Source of the DNA: Verminephrobacter eiseniae EF01-2
GTDB lineage: Bacteria > Pseudomonadota > Gammaproteobacteria > Burkholderiales > Burkholderiaceae_C
DNA: 31,194 bases
Assembly (NCBI RefSeq): GCF_000015565.1
Contig: NC_008771.1
Location: forward strand, 1 to 31,194
Reading direction: 5' to 3'
In this document: positions 23,503 through 31,063 of the stretch, in pieces
How positions within the stretch are numbered: position 1 is the stretch's first letter
Layout of the letters: each line of letters starts with the position of its first letter
Notes under the pieces: model-generated
Databases searched by the model: none
What the model was told of the DNA's origin: nothing
What the model saw: only the letters and a program-made list of their open reading frames with translations
Made by a program: the position numbers and the translations under genes

Positions 23503-23768
23503 TGCAGCTCGGTGAAGGCAACGACGCCGGCATCGAACTGAAGGCCCGCGACTCCATCAACGGCCGCACCCAGACCTTCACCGTCAGCACTGCCGGCGTG
23601 GACAGCGTCGAGCGTGGCGACGGCTACGCGGACCTGGAAGCCTCGCCAGAAACGCTGGAGGCCTATCAAGCGTTTGAGGCTGCGCGCGGCGTGCCGCTAC
23701 ACGACATGCTGGCTCGACTCCAGCGCCTGCTGAAGGGGGCCGAGGCATGGCACAAGCACAACCCCTGA
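23502..23768 (+). CDS. 88-aa hypothetical protein, perhaps truncated
   Basis: The ORF starts inside the trbM stop (TAATG). It reads GIELKARDSINGRTQTFTVS and then YADLEASPETLEAYQAFEAARG. The start region looks like the middle of a domain, so a 5' truncation at the trbM junction is possible. It is followed by an overlapping regulator-like ORF. I do not recognise the family. Confidence 0.45.
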   Translation: MQLGEGNDAGIELKARDSINGRTQTFTVSTAGVDSVERGDGYADLEASPETLEAYQAFEAARGVPLHDMLARLQRLLKGAEAWHKHNP

Positions 23769-23959
23769 TGAATAGCCCGACGCCGGTCGAGGTCTGGGCC
23801 GCCCGGGAGAGGTCCGGCCTGACCCAGACGGAAGCTGCCGCCCTGGTGCATGGCACCCTGCGGGCTTGGCAGGGCTGGGAGGCACCAGAAGGCGAGCCGG
23901 CCGCGCGCCGCATGCATCCCGGGCTCTGGGAGCTGTTCCAGATCAAGACCAAGGCGTGA
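23747..23959 (+). CDS. Small helix-turn-helix protein
   Basis: The 70-aa product contains ARERSGLTQTEAAALVHGTL and RAWQGWEAPEGEPAARRMHP, an XRE-like helix-turn-helix in the form used by small plasmid regulators. AGGGGGCCGAGGC precedes ATG 23747; ATG 23768 overlaps the upstream stop and is the alternative start. It may control the small operon at 23502-24413. Confidence 0.55.
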   Translation: MAQAQPLMNSPTPVEVWAARERSGLTQTEAAALVHGTLRAWQGWEAPEGEPAARRMHPGLWELFQIKTKA

Positions 23960-23961
23960 CG

Positions 23962-24339
23962 ATGGGCGGAAAAACAGCAATCAGGCGAGGAGGTGCCGTG
24001 TTGGCCAGCCTGTTGATTTGCGTAATTGAACCGGCCGGCGCGGCCTCCCTGGTCGGCGGTCAAACCGACGACTCCGTGTGCGACCTGGGCAGCGCGCCAC
24101 AGAACGCCCGGAAGCTGTCGGCAGCGGGTGACTTCATCCGGGCGCAGTGCAAAAACGGTCAAGTACTGGTGGGCTCCGGCATCGTGCCGGTCGGTGGATT
24201 TGACTCGGAGGTCGTGCGCCAGGCGCGCACCTTCTGCCGCCTGGTGGACATTCAGACCCGGCGCATACAGGGCAACATGGCCGGCCTCGTCATGGAGATT
24301 GACGAGGTACGGTGCACCATCGGGAAGCTGCCGACATGA
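23962..24339 (+). CDS. 125-aa exported protein of unknown function
   Basis: ATG at 23962 follows the regulator by two bases. A signal peptide ends near EPAGAASLV. The mature part has four cysteines that could pair (DSVCDLG, RAQCKNG, TFCRLVD, VRCTIG). It probably acts in the periplasm. The stop overlaps the next start (ATGA). I do not recognise the family. Confidence 0.55.
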   Translation: MGGKTAIRRGGAVLASLLICVIEPAGAASLVGGQTDDSVCDLGSAPQNARKLSAAGDFIRAQCKNGQVLVGSGIVPVGGFDSEVVRQARTFCRLVDIQTRRIQGNMAGLVMEIDEVRCTIGKLPT

Positions 24340-24413
24340 GAAAAGCGCTGCTGGCTGGCCTCCTGGCCGTTGTGGCGGCAAACGTGGTTGCCGCTGATGG
24401 CGGCCATCGATGA
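24336..24413 (+). pseudogene. Signal-peptide stump of a deleted exported gene
   Basis: ATG at 24336 encodes MRKALLAGLLAVVAANVVAA, a complete signal peptide, and stops at 24411-24413 five residues later. From about 24400 another frame begins with relaxase-tail sequence (AAIDDLSGEIHQAKRDQ). The deletion joint therefore lies near 24400. The original mature protein is gone. Confidence 0.55.
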
Positions 24414-25251
24414 TCTGTCCGGCGAAATTCACCAGGCCAAACGCGACCAGGCCGAGCAGGACCGCCAGGCGCAACAGCGCGACCAGGCCGAACGGGAGCG
24501 CATCGAGCGCATGAGCGCTGTCGAGCTTGCCGCCGAGATCGAGCGGCAGCGGCCGCCGCGTGCGCTTGACCTGGTAGAGCGTGACCAGGCCGTTTTGAAG
24601 GCCGAAGGCGAGCGCCAGGCGCTCCAGAACCAGCACACCGAAGCAGGCAGCGCCTCAGCCCGCGACCAGGCGCAGGCATGGCGCGAAGCGCACAAGGTAC
24701 AGGCGTGGCTTCACGACAAGGGCATCGGCCACGCGCCCGAACTGCGCGAGCTGGAGAAACAGCGCGCAGCGCAGCACACCGAATGGCAGCGCCTCGGGCC
24801 TCGCGTCCTCGATGCCGAGCAGCGGGCCAGCAGCGCCCGCGACATGGCCCGCCTACGCATCCAGCCCGAACAGTCCCCGGCGCTGGCCAAGGTGGCCGAG
24901 CTGGAGAAGCTACGCTAGGCCAAGGCCCGGCAGGAACTGGAGCAAAAGCAGCGCCAGGACGCCGAGAAACGGGCAGAGCGAGAGCGGCAGAAGGTGCCCG
25001 AGGACTTCGCCGCGATGGCCCGCAAGCGCGAGATGAAGGCCAGCGGCTGGAGTGATCGGGGCGAGCAGTGGAAGGCCGCGCCGGAGAACTTGCGCGGGCT
25101 GATCGACAGCTACAACGCCGCGCCCAAAGAGGCTCGCACTGCCATCCTCGACCGCATCCTGAGCGACAGCAGCAGGCGCGAGCAGGTGCGCGGCCTTATG
25201 GCCGAGCAGCGGGAGAACTACCGAGAGAACGATAGGGGATATTCTCGTTGA
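24400..25251 (+). pseudogene. C-terminal tail of a MobA/MobL-type relaxase, with an amber codon
   Basis: The frame reads DLSGEIHQAKRDQAEQDRQA, a long charged coiled coil, EAHKVQAWLHDKGIGHAPEL, and then hits TAG at 24916-24918. The same frame continues past it with AKARQELEQKQRQDAEKRAE, MKASGWSDRGEQWKAAPENL and a stop at 25249-25251. The catalytic N-terminal domain is absent. It is a relic of another mobilisation system. Confidence 0.6.
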
Positions 25252-25282
25252 ATGTATATTCAAATATAGATACAATGACGGC

Positions 25283-25561
25283 ATGAAGCTTGAATGGGAT
25301 GCCGACAAGGCTGCACTGAATCTGCAAAAACACGGCATCTCTTTCGAGGACGCCGCACTTGTCTTTTATGACGATGGGCGCATCGAGTCCTACGACGGAC
25401 GCGAGGACTACGGGGAAGATCGCTGGGCAACGATTGGGTTGGCTGTCTGGTCTGTTTTGTACGTGGTCTACACCGTTCGAGAAGAGGAATCCATCCGCAT
25501 CATTTCTGCCCGAAAGGCCATTTCTCATGAGCAACAGCAATATCGTGAAGCGAACTCTTGA
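25283..25561 (+). CDS. brnT: BrnT-type toxin, copy 2
   Basis: The 92-aa protein starts MKLEWDADKAALNLQKHGIS and ends with IRIISARKAISHEQQQYRE, the BrnT pattern. An imperfect palindrome TGTATATTC-AAAT-ATAGATACA lies at about 25254-25275, just before the ATG, and is a probable BrnA operator. It differs clearly from copy 1, so it is a separate acquisition and not a duplication. Confidence 0.88.
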   Translation: MKLEWDADKAALNLQKHGISFEDAALVFYDDGRIESYDGREDYGEDRWATIGLAVWSVLYVVYTVREEESIRIISARKAISHEQQQYREANS

Positions 25562-25838
25562 TCTGAAAAATCCCCCTGTCGTGACGGACGAGCAGCGGGC
25601 ACGGCTGGCTGCGTTGGCATCTATGCCTGATGACCAGATCGACACGAGTGACGCGCCATTTCGACCGGATGCCGTTTGGGCGAAAGCGGTAGATTTCCCG
25701 CATGGAAAGAAGCAGATTTCGCTGCGCATTGACGAGGACGTTTTGAACTTCTTTCGCCAAACGGGAAAGCGTTATCAGACCAGGATGAATGCAGTTTTGC
25801 GTTCCTACGTTGAGGCGCACAAGGCGCACGCGAAATGA
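25527..25838 (+). CDS. brnA: BrnA-type antitoxin, copy 2
   Basis: ATG at 25527 lies 35 bases inside brnT and gives 103 aa. It contains ALASMPDDQIDTSDAPFRPD and the ribbon-helix-helix HGKKQISLRIDEDVLNFFRQ then TRMNAVLRSYVEA. The overlap with brnT is usual for this family. The stop overlaps the next start (ATGA). Confidence 0.86.
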   Translation: MSNSNIVKRTLDLKNPPVVTDEQRARLAALASMPDDQIDTSDAPFRPDAVWAKAVDFPHGKKQISLRIDEDVLNFFRQTGKRYQTRMNAVLRSYVEAHKAHAK

Positions 25839-26035
25839 GAACCGGGGAAGAAATGGCCCTCACGCTAGCAGCACTGCGCGACAGCTTCGGCGTGGACGTA
25901 GCCCCGGCCCAGCACCTGCACGGCCAGGAACTGGCGGCATGGCAGGAACAGGCCGAGAATGCCGTTTTCGAGCGCGAGCACGCCGAGCTGCGGGCGCAGC
26001 GGTCTGAGTTGAATGGCGACGATGGCAAGGCTTGA
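25835..26035 (+). CDS. 66-aa hypothetical protein between brnA and the second trfA
   Basis: The ORF overlaps brnA by four bases and runs 23 bases into the second trfA. ATG at 25853 (MALTLAALRDSFGV) is an alternative start. It is helical and charged (LAAWQEQAENAVFEREHAEL). It may be a fragment of a coiled-coil gene. Function is unknown. Confidence 0.4.
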   Translation: MRTGEEMALTLAALRDSFGVDVAPAQHLHGQELAAWQEQAENAVFEREHAELRAQRSELNGDDGKA

Positions 26036-26834
26036 TGATCTGCTTGCCCGCATGGGCGAGATTCAGGAAAAGACCCGCCAGCGGGCCGAGCGGGAGCGCG
26101 AGAACGCCCCGGCCAAGGTGGTTCAGTTGCCGCTATGGCCGGAGCCTGTCCGGGCAGTGCCGAACGGCTTTCTACGGTCGGCACTGTTCGGCGCGATCCG
26201 CAAGGGGCGGCGGCGCTTCGTCAAGGGCGAGCAGCTCGCGGCCCTCGATGGCATCGAGATCCACTACACGGGCGAACGCCTCGACCAAGGTGACCTCGAC
26301 GTGTACGAAAGCGTGCTGCACGCCGTGCGCCTTCAGGAGCTGGGCAGTCAATGCCGCGTCACGTCCTACGCCTTATTGAAGCTCATGGGCAAGACGGACA
26401 CTGGCAAGAACCGGGCGACGCTGCTAACTCGCATCGAGCGCTTGCGGGCCAATGCCATCCGCATAAAGCAAGAGCGGTACAGCTTCATCGGCGGACTGGT
26501 CGATGAGGCCTACAAGGACGAGGAAACGCAGGAATGGGTGATTGTGCTGAACCCCAAGCTGCGGGCTTTGTACGGGGCCGACCAGTTCACACCATTCCCG
26601 TTTAAGGTCGAAACCTTGCTCAAGCTGTGTGGCAGTGAGGACGCGAGTCCGACCAGCGGGCGGCAGAAGCTGCGGAAGGCGTTGGATGCTGTGACAGAGG
26701 CCAGCGCAGCCCACGGCGAGGGGTTCAGCTACGAGATTCGCGGCGACCTGGTGCACGTCGAAAAGAAGGCCAGCGGAACGCAGCGGCTGCACTTGGCCAA
26801 GAAGGCAGCGCAGCGACGAAAGCCCCGCGCTTGA
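26013..26834 (+). pseudogene. Second TrfA-type initiator with an internal deletion
   Basis: The 273-aa frame matches TrfA from VVQLPLWPEPVRAVPNGFLR through IEIHYTGERLDQGDLDVYES to the end. At codons near 26592 it jumps from YGADQFT directly to PFPFKVETLLKLCG. Alignment with the intact copy shows that 27 residues (184-210 there, including the SLAKWLHGFY block of the second winged helix) are missing. Reading frame is kept. It probably cannot start replication, although a regulatory role through subunit pairing remains possible. Confidence 0.75.
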
Positions 26835-27384
26835 TCCGGTACGCCATACCGTTCCAGCAGCTACGCTATCCACAGGCCGAATAGGCCGAAAAGCCGCGCC
26901 AATGCTGGGTTTCAGCCGTCGGCGGAAACTAAGCTAATCCTTTCTTAATCCTTTTTTAATCCACGAGTGCGCGTGCGCAGCGCTCACCGCGTGTGTTCGA
27001 CGCGCAATCACCAGGCCCCCCGCTGGGGGGCAGAGCAAAGGGCGTAGCCGCTGCGCGTCTCGCTCTCCCCCAGGTGAGGCGCAAGCGCTGTGCCGATAAC
27101 CACCGCTGCGCAGCACCAGGCGCAGCAAAACCCCGCTTTCCAGGGCGCGAAGACGGGCGGCGGCTTGCAGAGGCTGTGCCCCGCGTTCGTGCCTGGCGCG
27201 GTTTTGAGCGCTGCAAAACAGCCGCCACCATCAGGGGCTACGCCCCCGATACCCCCCTGCAAGGGCCGGAAACGGGCCTAGAAGGCGCTCAATGGGGCTT
27301 GGGTGTGGGGTTTGTGTATGTCCGAGGGGGTTAAAACGCGCCTACGGGCCGTTTTGAGGCTTTTCAGGGTATGGGGCAGCGCCC
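26835..27384. other. Gene-free remnant of a second origin
   Basis: No convincing gene is seen. After the second trfA come a DnaA-like box (CTATCCACA near 26867) and an AT-rich run with three TAATCCTT-type repeats (26933-26961). Then follows the same 20-bp hairpin element as in the active origin (27013-27032 equals 22103-22122), with CAAAGGG after it in both places. No iterons are present. Other hairpins include GGGGC-TAC-GCCCC near 27234. Confidence 0.6.
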
Positions 27385-27499
27385 ATGTCGCCTTCCAATG
27401 CGGCCCGTGCCCAGCTCATGGGGCACCACGGCCAGTCGCAGCCCTCGCACTGGCGCAGTGCTGACCGCGTTGCTGCGCCCGGCCTGCACCGAACTGCCG

Positions 27500-27592
27500 C
27501 CCACTGCGGCGCCCTGAGAAATGGACACGCCGAGGTTCTTGGCCGACTCGATCTTGCTGTCGGTCATCTTCGGCTTGCGCCCAAGCAGGGCA
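27500..27592 (-). pseudogene. Fragment of a Tn21-type resolvase gene (tnpR)
   Basis: The minus strand reads [20 protein letters not shown] and VSIS. Tn21-family TnpR normally has about 14 more residues between ESAK and NLGVS, so the piece carries an internal deletion. It abuts the tnpA fragment head to head. Confidence 0.5.
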
Positions 27593-28075
27593 CAGTGACG
27601 GCCTCGCTGATGCTGCGCAAGCTCGGCAGCTATCCGCGTCAGAACGGCCTGGCCGTGGCGCTGCGCGAGCTGGGCCGTATCGAGCGCACGCTGTTCATCC
27701 TGGACTGGCTGCAAAGCGTCGAGTTGCGCCGCCGGGTGCATGCCGGGCTGAACAAGGGGGAAGCGCGCAACGCGCTGGCCCGCGCCGTGTTCTTCAACTG
27801 CCTGGGCGAAATCCGCGACCGCAGTTTCGAGCAGCAGCGCTACCGTGCCAGCGGCCTCAATCTGGTGACGGCGGCCATCGTGTTGTGGAACACGGTCTAT
27901 CTGGAGCGGGCAGCGCATGGGCTGCGTGGCAACGGTCATGTCGTAGATGATGCGCTGTTGCAGTACCTGTCGCCGTTGGGCTGGGAGCACATCAACCTGA
28001 CCGGCGATTACCTCTGGCGCAGCAGCGCCAAGGTCGGCGCGGGCAAGTTCCGACCGCTACGACCACTGCCACCGG
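27590..28075 (+). pseudogene. C-terminal fragment of a Tn3-family transposase (tnpA)
   Basis: The frame reads [60 protein letters not shown] and [15 protein letters not shown], the highly conserved end of Tn21/Tn3-family transposases. About 800 residues are missing from the N-terminus. The normal stop, which lies in the inner end of the terminal repeat (CTTAGC), has changed to CTTGGC, so the frame runs out through the repeat. Confidence 0.85.
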
Positions 28076-28114
28076 CTTGGCGTGCTTTAATTTTCCGTTT
28101 TCTGAGACGACCCC
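28076..28114 (-). repeat. Terminal inverted repeat of a Tn21-like transposon
   Basis: On the minus strand this begins GGGGTCGTCTCAGAAAACGG and continues AAAATTAAAGCACGCCAAG, close to the 38-bp Tn21-family terminal repeat. It marks the right end of the element whose tnpA tail precedes it. No partner repeat was found in the window, so the transposon is a remnant. Confidence 0.85.
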
Positions 28115-28117
28115 AAC

Positions 28118-28494
28118 ATGACCTACTCACTTCCCAAACGTGCCGCCATCCACTTGCTGGCCATGGCCGTGCTGCTGGCCAGCGGCTGCGCATCAGTGGC
28201 CGTCAGCAATGACGCTATCGAGCAGAACACCGCCCAAGCCCTCGGCCTGGCCAAAGGCACGTTCTCACCATCAGCGACCGCGTGGACGATGGCGTGAAGG
28301 CCAGTTACAGCGTCAAGACCAACACCGGCAAGCAGTACGCTTGCTACGTCACCGGAGGCGTTTCCATTGTTGGCCGCGTGGTGTCTGACCCGATGTGTAC
28401 GGAAGTCGGAAAGGCGGGCAAGCAGGCGACGACAGGTGCCACGAGCAACGCCTCTTGCAACGCCCTTTTGAAGGCTGCGGGCAAGTGCCAATAA
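28118..28494 (+). pseudogene. Small lipoprotein gene with a frameshift
   Basis: ATG at 28118, four bases after the transposon end, gives a lipoprotein signal with the lipobox LLASGC, then QALGLAKGTF. Near 28265 the sense frame changes: TISDRVDDGVKASYSVKTNT and GKQYACYVTGGVSIVGRVVS continue in another frame to TAA at 28492-28494. The uncorrected first frame stops at 28295-28297. The full product would be about 125 aa. The second half could be made from ATG at 28282 but without a signal. Confidence 0.6.
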
Positions 28495-28510
28495 CGCGGC
28501 CACGTTGACC

Positions 28511-28545
28511 ACGAAAAAGCCCGGCTCTGCTGGGCTTTTTTTCGT
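28511..28545. terminator. Bidirectional terminator
   Basis: ACGAAAAAGCCC pairs with GGGCTTTTTTTCGT around a short GC-rich loop, with T-runs on both strands. It separates the + strand lipoprotein gene from the minus-strand traM end. Confidence 0.8.
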
Positions 28546-28641
28546 CTGAAAAGCTCAAAGGCCAAAAGGCCCGCACGCACAAAGGCAGTATGAGGTTACT
28601 AGCGCTGTCAGTGAGGTTTGCCAGTAGCCCCATTCTATGCC

Positions 28642-29070
28642 CTATTTCAGCACTGCGAAAGCCATCCCGACCCCGACCAGGACACCGGCCCCAAAAACCA
28701 ACGGCAAGAGCCACCAAAGCAGCGTGCCGTGACGGCTTGATTTTGTCGGTGCCGGTGGGCTTGCGGATGCTGCAACGGCACCCGCTTGAGCTGGCCTTGC
28801 GGCCAGGTTGTCCAGCGAGATTTTTATCTCGTTGGTGCGCTGCATGAACTTCGACAGCGCCTCATTGGCCACTGAAACGAAATCATCCACGTTGCGCGTC
28901 GTCACAGCGTTGAATTTTTCGGTTGCAGCTTCGAGCTGAATTGCTGCCTCACTCGTTCGACTTTCGAGCACCAAGAGATTCAGATCGACCAGGAGAAAGG
29001 CCGGGTCGTCCTCAGTCAACTTGATGCCCGATTTTTCAACGAGCGCCGCGATTAACTGGCGCTTGTTCAC
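28642..29070 (-). CDS. traM: TraM-like transfer protein
   Basis: The 142-aa protein starts at GTG 29070 directly after the traL stop. It begins NKRQLIAALVEKSGIKLTED with the DDPAFLL motif seen in TraM of IncP plasmids. A helical region follows, and a C-terminal membrane span (LLWWLLPLVFGAGVLVGVGM). Last gene of the traK-traL-traM set. In RP4, TraM has only an accessory role. Confidence 0.7.
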   Translation of the reverse strand: MNKRQLIAALVEKSGIKLTEDDPAFLLVDLNLLVLESRTSEAAIQLEAATEKFNAVTTRNVDDFVSVANEALSKFMQRTNEIKISLDNLAARPAQAGAVAASASPPAPTKSSRHGTLLWWLLPLVFGAGVLVGVGMAFAVLK

Positions 29071-29823
29071 TTAGAACCCCACCGCCGCCAACTGCTCGTT
29101 GAGGTCGCGTTGCACGGTCTTCATGCGTTGCTTGGCCATCAACGCAAAGTCCGTACCGCTCAGAACTTCGGCAAACGTGAGCTTTTTGGATGTCATCAGC
29201 TCCATATCTTTGCCGAACGTGTCTTGGTTGCGTTCAGGAATTCGCACGATGCCGCGAACCTTGTCAGCGTGGTCGGTGTACACCTTCATCTCCGTGAAAG
29301 TCTTCCCGCTGGCCTCAATCGGCCCGAAATACTCATTGAGCCAGATAACCATGTTTCTGGTGTCCGCTTGTTCAGCCAGGATTTTGAAGCCGGCCAGCGT
29401 ATCCATCAACGCTTGGCCACCAGTCAAAACACTGTGAATGAATACCTCGCGCCCAGCCTCTTGGAGCATGGCAATCGCGTTGTTTTCAATCAGGTAATTT
29501 GACAAAGGCACGAAGCTAGACGCGCCGTTATCAACCACAAAAACACCGTCTTCTGTCATCAATCGTTCCATCAACTGATCGAAGTTTCGTTCATTGATTT
29601 TGGAACCATTCATGAGCTGGACGTGCTGCGCATTAAGCGCTTTGTAGTTCGCCAGGGTTTGGTTAACTGGGTCGGTATCGACGCACTTAACCGTGCATCC
29701 TTCAATACTTTGGAAGTATTGAGCGAGCAGGGAGGAAACCAAAGATTTACCCACGCCACCTTTGCCTTGCAGGGTGAAGTGAACAGAGTTCTTCGGAGCG
29801 GTTTTAGCTGGTTTTGCTGACAT
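29071..29823 (-). CDS. traL: TraL-like ParA-family ATPase
   Basis: The 250-aa protein has a deviant Walker A GKGGVGKS at residues 20-27, then CVDTDPVNQTLANYKALNAQ and FVVDNGASSFVPLSNYL. These match IncP TraL and MobD/StbB ATPases. A GAGG ribosome-binding site precedes ATG 29823. It may position the plasmid or the relaxosome in the cell; this is the only ParA-like gene in the window and no parB partner is seen. Confidence 0.85.
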   Translation of the reverse strand: MSAKPAKTAPKNSVHFTLQGKGGVGKSLVSSLLAQYFQSIEGCTVKCVDTDPVNQTLANYKALNAQHVQLMNGSKINERNFDQLMERLMTEDGVFVVDNGASSFVPLSNYLIENNAIAMLQEAGREVFIHSVLTGGQALMDTLAGFKILAEQADTRNMVIWLNEYFGPIEASGKTFTEMKVYTDHADKVRGIVRIPERNQDTFGKDMELMTSKKLTFAEVLSGTDFALMAKQRMKTVQRDLNEQLAAVGF

Positions 29824-29835
29824 TGAACAACCTCA

Positions 29836-30189
29836 TCAAATCAAATCGTTTTCATCAACGGAATTGGTTCCTTTGAACTCGAACCCTGCTTTTTTTGTGA
29901 GTGGATTCGGTGGAATTTCCTGTTTCTTTTGGTCTGGTTTTTGTGCTACGGATGGTGCATATTTTTGCTCCTTTTGTGATGCGGGTTTAGCGGATGCTGC
30001 GACGGTCTTTTGTGCGGCACGGATGCGGGCGCGGTAGAGGAAGTTGCGGAAGCCCTTCAGCGTCGTTTTGTAGCCGTGTGCTTCCAGCTCGGCCACGATG
30101 ACCTCTTGACGCACGCCCACCTCTAGCCGTTCTTCCAGCTCTTTGAGGTGCTGCCGTATGTACCCGGCGAGGCTTTGGGGTGGTTTCAT
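29836..30189 (-). CDS. traK: TraK-like oriT-binding protein
   Basis: ATG at 30189 with AAGGA nine bases upstream gives 117 aa; a TTG at 30207 is less likely. The core QEVIVAELEAHGYKTTLKGF and RNFLYRARIRA is followed by a Lys/Gln-rich linker. The end, AGFEFKGTNSVDENDLI, closely resembles the FTF...DLI end of RP4 TraK. TraK bends oriT DNA. The TGGTG-rich repeats just upstream (30219-30320) are its likely target. Confidence 0.8.
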   Translation of the reverse strand: MKPPQSLAGYIRQHLKELEERLEVGVRQEVIVAELEAHGYKTTLKGFRNFLYRARIRAAQKTVAASAKPASQKEQKYAPSVAQKPDQKKQEIPPNPLTKKAGFEFKGTNSVDENDLI

Positions 30190-30207
30190 GGTGTTGTCCT
30201 TGTTCAA

Positions 30208-30465
30208 GGCTCACATTATGGTGTCTTTTTGGTTGTCCTGCAAGTTTTTGATGATTTTGTGGTGTCTTTATGGTGATTGAAACACTTTTTTGGTGGCGTT
30301 TTGGTGATCTTTTGGGGTTTAATGGGTAGTGAGGAGGAGAAAGACAAGGGGAAATGGTGTAGCATTTTCTAATGCAGGATAGGCTATCGCCGGTAGTTGT
30401 TGCTACAACTAGCACGCTTAACGGCGTGGTGATGTTTTGGTTTCCCCCATTTAATTGGTGATGTT
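30208..30465 (-). other. oriT: Origin of transfer (oriT), nic predicted between 30375 and 30374
   Basis: On the minus strand the IncP-type core TATCCTG (30381-30375) is followed by C, the usual cleavage point. An inverted repeat TAGTTGT-TGCT-ACAACTA (30394-30411) lies about 12 bases 5' of it on the nicked strand, as expected for a TraJ site. Between nic and traK, 30219-30320 holds repeated TGGTG units in T-rich DNA, probably bent. The divergent traK and traJ promoters must also lie here. Nicking would send the minus strand, with traK/traL/traM leading. Confidence 0.8.
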
Positions 30466-30483
30466 ATGGTGATAGGACGCGAC

Positions 30484-31047
30484 ATGCTCAGGGTGGACGG
30501 CGTACCACCCGAGACGAAGAAGCAGCTTCAAGAAGCGGCCAGGCAGCTCTACGGCAAGCCGAATGCGTCCCTACTCGTGCGCACCCTGATTGCGGGCCAC
30601 CTGTCAAAATCCGGGGCGACGGCACAGCCACTGACGGCAGCGGATGCCGGGGACACTGTGCGCGTTGAGCTTCGCTTGCCGCGTGCAGCTTTGGAGCAAG
30701 TCAACGACTTGGCCGAGGGGCGTTTTTCTGCCAGAAATTACTACCTCACCAATGTGATTCTGGCCCACCTCGGGCAACCTCAATTGCATGGTGATGAAAT
30801 TGAGGTTTTGCGCCGCTCAAATTACGAGCTGGCAAAGGTCGGCACCAACCTTAACCAGGTGGCGAAGGCATTTAATACGCTGGTGAAAATGCGGGGGGCT
30901 GAAAAGATCCCCGAAGTGGGCAAGAAAATTGCCTCACTTCGCCGCGAGATAACGGAGCACACTGGCAAGGTGCTTCGGGTGCTAGAGGCGGGCACTACGG
31001 TATGGGAAGCCAAGGGGCGCGGCCAACGGCAGCGCAAGCGCAAATAG
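30484..31047 (+). CDS. traJ: TraJ/MobC-like oriT recognition protein
   Basis: ATG 30484 with AGGA upstream gives 187 aa; ATG 30466 adds six residues. It has two ribbon-helix-helix-like parts: RVDGVPPETKKQLQEAARQL near the start and VRVELRLPRAALEQVNDLAE near residue 60. The MobC/TraJ segment follows, NYELAKVGTNLNQVAKAFNT, then a basic tail (GRGQRQRKRK). It should bind the inverted repeat next to nic and load the relaxase. It is twice the size of RP4 TraJ owing to the N-terminal domain. Confidence 0.78.
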   Translation: MLRVDGVPPETKKQLQEAARQLYGKPNASLLVRTLIAGHLSKSGATAQPLTAADAGDTVRVELRLPRAALEQVNDLAEGRFSARNYYLTNVILAHLGQPQLHGDEIEVLRRSNYELAKVGTNLNQVAKAFNTLVKMRGAEKIPEVGKKIASLRREITEHTGKVLRVLEAGTTVWEAKGRGQRQRKRK

Positions 31048-31063
31048 TTTGAAAGGGCACATC

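Noticed and set aside
23584..24636. A 350-aa minus-strand ORF
   Set aside because: It lies opposite several small genes with signal peptides and family motifs; its own product shows only shadow composition.
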